Assembly: GCF_007830635.1 (NCBI RefSeq)
Contig: NZ_VLLA01000002.1
Location: 620,001 to 684,000, forward strand
Origin: Bradyrhizobium huanghuaihaiense
GTDB lineage: Bacteria; Pseudomonadota; Alphaproteobacteria; Rhizobiales; Xanthobacteraceae
Length of the DNA: 64,000 nt
Reading direction: 5' to 3'
Shown: piece after piece, positions 59,265 through 64,000 of the stretch
Layout of the letters: the number at the start of each line of letters is the position of its first letter
Position numbering within the stretch: the stretch's first letter is position 1
The notes under the pieces: model-generated
Databases searched by the model: none
Told to the model about the DNA's origin: nothing
The model's input: only the letters and a program-made list of their open reading frames with translations
Program-made: the position numbers and the translations under genes

Positions 59265-60104
59265 ATGTCGACGGCCCTGCGCATCGCTCATGGCGCTTTC
59301 GGCAGGGTCGCTCTGCTCGACATGGATCGTTCGCTGGTCCGTCACGCCCATCATCACTGCCATGTCCTGCTCAAGGTCGAGGGCGCCGACACGCAATTTT
59401 TGGTCGGGGACCAGGTCACGCCGCTCACGGACACCGCCGCCGTGCTCGTCGACGGCTGGAAGCCGCACGCCTATGTGCACGACGTCAACCGGCCGCGCAC
59501 GCTGATCATGGCACTCTATATCGAGCCGGAATGGCTGAAAGAGTTCCGCCCCGGTTGGGCCGCGAGCGGCGCGCCCGGCTTTTTCGAGCGGCCCTCGGGC
59601 GAGGTCTCGCCGCGCATCCGCCAGCTCACGCTGCATCTGGCGGCTGAAATGATGGCGAATCCGGATGCGGTGCGGACCCACGAGCAGACGCTGTCCGACC
59701 TGATGATCGCGGTGATCGAGCGCTTCACGCCGTGGCGCAGCTTTCCGACCTCGATCCGCGGCATGAGCGCAGTGAGCTGCGACTGGCGCATTCGCCGCGC
59801 CATGGATGCGATGCGCGCGCAGGATTCCTATGGGAGCGTCGATCAGTTCGTGAAGGGCGCAGGGCTGTCGCGCGCGCAGTTCTTCCGTCTGTTCGAGACC
59901 TCGCTCGGCGTCTCCCCAAAGATCTATCTCAACGTCGTCCGCATGGAGCGGGCCCTCGACGCTGTGATGCGCGAGGACACGCCGCTCGGCGAGCTCAGCG
60001 AGCGCTTCGGCTTTCCGGAGCCGGCGCATTTCACGCGCTTCTTCCGCGATCACGCCGGCGTCAGCCCGCGCGAGTTTCGCAACGTCTCGCGTCTCGCGGG
60101 TTGA
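59265..60104 (+). CDS. AraC-family transcriptional regulator
   Basis: This 279-residue AraC protein has a cupin-like N-terminus (MDRSLVRHAHHHCHVLLKVEG, about 18-110) and a C-terminal double HTH (about 180-275: SVDQFVKGAGLSRAQFFRLFETSLGVSPKIYLNVVRMERAL, ERFGFPEPAHFTRFFRDHAGVSPREF). The ATG at 59265 has a strong GGGAGGAAGGA. It sits between the UbiD and molybdenum hydroxylase genes and may control the latter. Its stop codon lies in a 14-bp perfect tandem duplication. Confidence 0.89.
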   Translation: MSTALRIAHGAFGRVALLDMDRSLVRHAHHHCHVLLKVEGADTQFLVGDQVTPLTDTAAVLVDGWKPHAYVHDVNRPRTLIMALYIEPEWLKEFRPGWAASGAPGFFERPSGEVSPRIRQLTLHLAAEMMANPDAVRTHEQTLSDLMIAVIERFTPWRSFPTSIRGMSAVSCDWRIRRAMDAMRAQDSYGSVDQFVKGAGLSRAQFFRLFETSLGVSPKIYLNVVRMERALDAVMREDTPLGELSERFGFPEPAHFTRFFRDHAGVSPREFRNVSRLAG

Positions 60105-60118
60105 GTCTCGCGGGTTGA
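60091..60118. repeat. 14-bp tandem duplication at the AraC stop codon
   Basis: GTCTCGCGGGTTGA occurs twice in perfect tandem (60091-60104 and 60105-60118). The first copy ends with the TGA stop of the AraC gene. It is a simple, probably recent duplication with no obvious function. Confidence 0.8.
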
Positions 60119-60246
60119 TATTGCGCCGCACGCGCTCGAATGAGACGATTTGGTAAGTCGTGAGAGCGGGCGGTATGGGCCCTGCACCCCCGTCCTGACA
60201 AGTGTCACCGTCGCGTCAAAGAACGCGTCGGGAGGTATGCCGGGAC

Positions 60247-63246
60247 ATGTTGCAGGCGGTCAAATCCGCAAATCCGGGACATGGCGATGAGCCGTGGGTC
60301 GGGCGCTCGATCGAGCGCGTCGAGGACGCCGCGCTGCTCTCCGGTCGCGGCCGCTTCATCGACGATCTCGGCGTTGCGCCCGGCACGCTGCACGCGACCA
60401 TCCTGCGCTCGCCGCACGCGCATGCCGATATTCTTTCCATCGATGCTGAAGCTGCCAAGCGTCTTCCGGGCGTCGCCGCGGTTCTGACCGGCGCCGACGT
60501 CAAGGCCGTCACGACAAGCCTTGTCGTCGGCGTGAAGGCGCCGGTGGAGTGCTGGCCGATCGCGATGGACCGCGTGCGCTATGTCGGCGAGCCCGTTGCT
60601 GTAGTGGTCGCGACGGATCGTGCACGCGCCGAGGATGCGGCGGAGCTGATCAACGTCGAATACCGTCCGCGCGGCGCGGTGGTCGATCCGCTTGGTGCGA
60701 TCGCAGCTGGCGCGCCCGTGCTGCACGACGGCTTCCCCGGCAATCTCGCCAGCGACCGCTCGTTCCGCTACGGCGATCCCGAGAAGGCGTTCGCGGACGC
60801 GCCGCATCGCTTCTCCATCGACATCCGCTATCCCCGCAACTCCTGCACGCCGATCGAGACCTATGGCGTCGTTGCCTCGCATGACGCAGGCGAGGATGCC
60901 TACGAGGTGCTCGCCAACTTCCAGGGCCCCTTCAGCATCCACACCGTGATCGCGCGTGCGTTGAAAGTGCCGGGCAATCGCTTACGGCTGCGCACGCCGC
61001 CGGATTCCGGCGGCAGCTTTGGCGTCAAGCAGGGCGTGTTTCCCTATATCGTGCTGATCGCCGCCGCGGCGCGCATCACGGGCAGGCCGGTCAAGTGGAT
61101 CGAGGACCGGCTCGAGCATCTCACCGCCTCGGTGTCGGCGACCAATCGCGCGACGACGCTGGCAGCGGCAGTTGCGGCCGACGGAAAGATCCTCGCGCTC
61201 GACTGGGACCAGGTCGAGGATTGCGGCGCTCATTTGCGCGCGCCCGAGCCGGCGACGCTCTACCGTATGCACGGCAATTTGACCGGTGCCTACGACATCA
61301 GCCACGTCAAGGTCCGCAACCGCGTCGTCGTCACCAACAAGACGCCGACCGGCCTCAACCGCGGCTTTGGTGGCCCGCAGGTCTATTTCGCGCTGGAGCG
61401 GCTGGTACACCGCATCGCGATCGGGCTTGACCTCGATCCGCTCGATGTCATCAGGCGCAATCTGATCGGGGCTGGCGCGTTTCCCTATCGCACCGCGACC
61501 GGTGCTTTGCTCGACTCCGGCAACTACCAGGAAGCGGTCGCGCGCGCGGTCGAGCAGGGCAGGCTTGCGGAGCTGAAAGCAAAGCGGGACGAGGCGCGGG
61601 CCGAGGGGCGTCTCTACGGCATCGGATTCACCGCCGTGGTCGAGCCCAGCGTCTCCAACATGGGTTACATCACGACCGTGCTGACGGCGGCCGAGCGCCG
61701 CAAGGCAGGTCCCAAGAACGGCGCGCAGGCGACCGCGACCGTCGGGCTCGATCCCGTCGGCAGCGTCACCGTTCACGTCGCCTCCGTGCCACAGGGGCAG
61801 GGCCATCGCACCGTGCTGTCGCAGGTCGTCGCCGACGTTTTTGGCCTGGAGCCGAAGGACATTCGCGTCAACACCGAGATCGACACCGCCAAGGACGCCT
61901 GGTCGATCGCTTCAGGCAATTACGCTAGTCGCTTTGCCGCGGCCGTGGCCGGCACGGCGAAGATCGCGGCCGAGCGCGTCGCTGACCGTGTCGCGCGCAT
62001 TGCGGCGAGCCAGCTGAACGTCGAGGCCGCCGACATCGTGTTTGCAAAGGGCTTCGTCGCCTCGAAGCACAATCCGGAGAACCGGATCGCGTTCTCGCGC
62101 GTCGCTGCGCTCAGCCATTGGTCGCCGGGCTCGCTGCCTGACGATGCCGGCCAGACCATCCGCGAGACCGCGTTCTGGACGCCGCCGGAGCTGACGCCGC
62201 CCGACGATGACGACCGCATCAACTCCTCGCTCTGCCACGGCTTCATCTTCGACTTCTGCGGCGTCGAGATCGATCCGACGACGCTGGAGACGCGGATCGA
62301 CCGCTACGTCACGATGCATGATTGCGGCACCATTTTGCACCCGGGCATGGTCAACGGTCAGATCCGCGGCGGCTTTGCCCAGGCGCTCGGTGCGGCGCTC
62401 CTCGAGGAATATGGCTATGCCGAGGACGGCAGTTTTCTGACGGGTACGCTCGCCGACTATCTGCTGCCGACCACGACCGAGGTGCCTGAGCCCGAGATCT
62501 TCCACATGGAGACGCCGTCGCCGTTCACGCCGCTCGGCGCCAAGGGCGTCGGCGAAGGCAATTGCATGTCGACGCCGGTGTGCCTTGCCAATGCGGTCGC
62601 GGATGCGCTGGGCGTTGCCGACATCACTCTGCCGCTGGTGCCGGCGAGGCTGGCTGAGCTCGTGCGCGGCGCCGAGCCGCCGCCTCCCGCAGGCGCGGCT
62701 GTTGCGCCTGTTCGCGAAGGCGACCGGCGGCTGCGCGGCGAAGGACAGGCCACGGTGAAGGGCGCGCCCGAGCAGGTCTGGGCGATGCTGCTCGATCCCG
62801 CGACGTTGCAGTCGGTCATTCCCGGTTGCCAGCGCGTCGACAAGGTCACCGACAGGCATTTCCGCGCCGACGTCACGCTCGGCATCGGTCCCGTTACCGG
62901 CCGCTATCGTGCCGACGTCGAGCTGTTCGATCTCGATCCGCCACGCGCGGTCACCTTGCGCGGCGGCGCCACCGGCGCACTCGGTTTCGGCAGCGCGGAG
63001 GGACGCATCACGCTTGCGCCCGACGGTAACGGCGGAACGAAACTGACGTACAGCTACGACGCCTCCATCGGCGGCAAGGTCGCCAGCATCGGCGGCCGTC
63101 TGCTCGATGGCGCGACGCGCGTGATCATCGGCCAGTTCTTCACGGCGCTCGCGCGCAAGGCCGGTGGTGGTGGCGCGGAAGGCGGAGGTTTCTCGCTGTT
63201 CGCGCTGCTGGCGAAGATGGCCAGCCTGTTCGGGGGACGCCGATGA
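60247..63246 (+). CDS. Molybdenum hydroxylase large subunit fused to a CoxG/SRPBCC domain
   Basis: This is a 999-residue member of the xanthine dehydrogenase/CO dehydrogenase large-subunit family. The N-terminal domain has VGRSIERVEDAALLSGRGRFIDDL. The molybdopterin segments are GGSFGVKQG, LNRGFGGPQVYFALERL and the catalytic Glu770 in LGAKGVGEGNCMSTP. After about residue 800 comes a CoxG-type SRPBCC domain (GEGQATVKGAPEQVWAMLLDPATLQSVIPGC...) and a C-terminal hydrophobic tail. CoxG is normally a separate membrane-recruiting subunit. Substrate is not CO, since the CO dehydrogenase-specific Cys loop is not seen; a heteroaromatic acyl-CoA is plausible. Confidence 0.88.
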   Translation: MLQAVKSANPGHGDEPWVGRSIERVEDAALLSGRGRFIDDLGVAPGTLHATILRSPHAHADILSIDAEAAKRLPGVAAVLTGADVKAVTTSLVVGVKAPVECWPIAMDRVRYVGEPVAVVVATDRARAEDAAELINVEYRPRGAVVDPLGAIAAGAPVLHDGFPGNLASDRSFRYGDPEKAFADAPHRFSIDIRYPRNSCTPIETYGVVASHDAGEDAYEVLANFQGPFSIHTVIARALKVPGNRLRLRTPPDSGGSFGVKQGVFPYIVLIAAAARITGRPVKWIEDRLEHLTASVSATNRATTLAAAVAADGKILALDWDQVEDCGAHLRAPEPATLYRMHGNLTGAYDISHVKVRNRVVVTNKTPTGLNRGFGGPQVYFALERLVHRIAIGLDLDPLDVIRRNLIGAGAFPYRTATGALLDSGNYQEAVARAVEQGRLAELKAKRDEARAEGRLYGIGFTAVVEPSVSNMGYITTVLTAAERRKAGPKNGAQATATVGLDPVGSVTVHVASVPQGQGHRTVLSQVVADVFGLEPKDIRVNTEIDTAKDAWSIASGNYASRFAAAVAGTAKIAAERVADRVARIAASQLNVEAADIVFAKGFVASKHNPENRIAFSRVAALSHWSPGSLPDDAGQTIRETAFWTPPELTPPDDDDRINSSLCHGFIFDFCGVEIDPTTLETRIDRYVTMHDCGTILHPGMVNGQIRGGFAQALGAALLEEYGYAEDGSFLTGTLADYLLPTTTEVPEPEIFHMETPSPFTPLGAKGVGEGNCMSTPVCLANAVADALGVADITLPLVPARLAELVRGAEPPPPAGAAVAPVREGDRRLRGEGQATVKGAPEQVWAMLLDPATLQSVIPGCQRVDKVTDRHFRADVTLGIGPVTGRYRADVELFDLDPPRAVTLRGGATGALGFGSAEGRITLAPDGNGGTKLTYSYDASIGGKVASIGGRLLDGATRVIIGQFFTALARKAGGGGAEGGGFSLFALLAKMASLFGGRR

Positions 63247-64000
63247 AGCCGCCCGCATTCGACTATCTCCGGGCCGGGAGCATCAGTGACGTGGTCGAAG
63301 GGCTCGCGCAGCAGGGCGGCGATGCCCGTGTGCTCGCCGGCGGGCAGTCGCTGATGGCGATGCTCAACATGCGCCTCGCCAAGCCGAAGCTGCTGATTGA
63401 CATCATGCGGATCAAAGAACTCCGCCAGATCGAGCGGAAGAACGATGCCGTCGTCATCGGCGCCGGCGTGCGCCAGGCGGATCTGTTGGCCTGGCCCGAC
63501 CTTGCCGAGGCGCTGCCGCTGGTGGCCCTGGCGCTGCCCTGGGTCGGGCACGTGCAGACCCGCAGCCGCGGCACCATCTGCGGCTCGCTCGCGCATGCCG
63601 ATCCCAGTGCCGAGATGCCCCTGGCGCTGGTCGCGCTCGGCGGCGAGGTGTTGTTGCGTAACGCCAGGCGTCGGCGGCGCGTTGCTGCCAAGGACTTCTT
63701 CGCCGGCATGATGCTGACCGCGCGCGCCGACGACGAGCTGATCGAAGGCATCTCGCTGCCCGTCATCAAGGGATCGCGCGTCGCCTTCCGCGAGGTGGCG
63801 CGCCGCCACGGCGATTTTGCCATCGTTGCCTGCGCGGCGATGAAAACGCCGAACGGCGTGCGTCTCGCCGTCGGCGGTGTCGCCGACGTTCCGACAGCGC
63901 GCGACTGGCCGCGGCTGGAGGGCAGCGCCCTCGATGATGCCCTCAATGCCTTTGCCTACGAACTCGGTGCGCGCGACGACGTCCACGCCACGGCGCGCTA
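63243..64000 (+). CDS. Molybdenum hydroxylase FAD-binding subunit (CoxM/HmfB-like), 3' end beyond window
   Basis: The first 252 residues of the medium subunit are visible. The FAD motif is ARVLAGGQSLMAMLNMRLAKP (about 28-48), with VGHVQTRSRGTICGSLAHADPSAEMPL (about 100-125) as the second flavin block. It passes electrons from the Fe-S subunit to FAD. It overlaps the large-subunit gene by ATGA (63243-63246). The [2Fe-2S] small subunit is expected just beyond the window. Confidence 0.9.
   Translation, partial: MKPPAFDYLRAGSISDVVEGLAQQGGDARVLAGGQSLMAMLNMRLAKPKLLIDIMRIKELRQIERKNDAVVIGAGVRQADLLAWPDLAEALPLVALALPWVGHVQTRSRGTICGSLAHADPSAEMPLALVALGGEVLLRNARRRRRVAAKDFFAGMMLTARADDELIEGISLPVIKGSRVAFREVARRHGDFAIVACAAMKTPNGVRLAVGGVADVPTARDWPRLEGSALDDALNAFAYELGARDDVHATAR

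Noticed and set aside
57626..59284. 552-codon minus-strand frame opposite ubiD
   Set aside because: It has no domain and lies entirely opposite the UbiD gene.
60247..63246. Calling the molybdenum enzyme a CO dehydrogenase (CoxL)
   Set aside because: The specific active-site Cys loop of CO dehydrogenase is not seen, and the UbiX/UbiD context suggests an aromatic or furan substrate.

Overview
The window reads as chromosomal DNA of a GC-rich alphaproteobacterium, most likely Bradyrhizobium or a close relative. The grounds are the complete aerobic (cobG/cobF type) cobalamin pathway with bluB, the many ATGA/GTGA/TGATG gene junctions, a nested 'GTCATTGCGAG' palindromic repeat of the kind scattered through Bradyrhizobium genomes (from memory), and several TctC/Bug-type and ABC_sub_bind-type binding proteins. 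I see no tRNA, rRNA, CRISPR array, phage gene or transposase.

Layout. (1) 1-4419, minus strand: a polyamine-type ABC importer (two permeases, Tat-exported binding protein, ATPase cut by the window edge) led by an IclR regulator. (2) 4599-7198: an MhqO-like ring-cleaving dioxygenase and MhqD-like hydrolase, divergent from a LysR regulator, with two inverted repeats between them. (3) 7253-11940: an L,D-transpeptidase and a binding protein translationally coupled to a large hybrid histidine kinase. (4) 12284-35076: the cobalamin region. bluB-cobS-cobU and cobQ-cobO run on the minus strand. cobD-cobC, DUF1636-cobW-cobN-cobG-cobH-cobI-cobJ, cobL-cobE-cobM-cobB-cobA and cbiM-cobF-cobT run on the plus strand. 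cobK and an alpha-ribazole-phosphatase-like gene are inverted. Two cobalamin riboswitches lie inside this region and a third controls the next one. (5) 35129-39248: a riboswitch-controlled TonB-dependent receptor and a PepSY membrane protein. (6) 39249-41517: a visibly less GC-rich stretch with three small secreted proteins, one carrying a 102-bp tandem repeat. (7) 41518-53269: a nitrogen-compound cluster with amidase, MFS carrier, HIU hydrolase-like protein, a second polyamine-type ABC importer, two Asp/Glu-racemase superfamily proteins, a GntR regulator, a dihydropyrimidinase/hydantoinase-family enzyme and a TctC-type binding protein. (8) 53472-55853: a siderophore-interacting-type flavoreductase, an O-methyltransferase and an AraC regulator. 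(9) 55951-64000: LysR, UbiX, UbiD, AraC, then a molybdenum hydroxylase large subunit fused to a CoxG domain and the start of its FAD subunit. The content and order suggest a furan-carboxylate or related aromatic-acid pathway.

How the parts work together. Region 4 encodes nearly all steps from uroporphyrinogen III to adenosylcobalamin, including lower-ligand synthesis and attachment, but the cobaltochelatase subunits CobS and CobT are not here. The three B12 riboswitches place cobalt insertion (DUF1636/CobW/CobN), a cobalt-type transporter (CbiM) and an outer-membrane receptor under B12 feedback. Two of the three leaders end in a hairpin that would hide the ribosome binding site. The observations most worth a second look are the B12-controlled receptor plus PepSY pair, the inverted cobK whose start codon interlocks with that of cobL, the binding protein coupled to a kinase, and the UbiX/UbiD/Mo-hydroxylase module.
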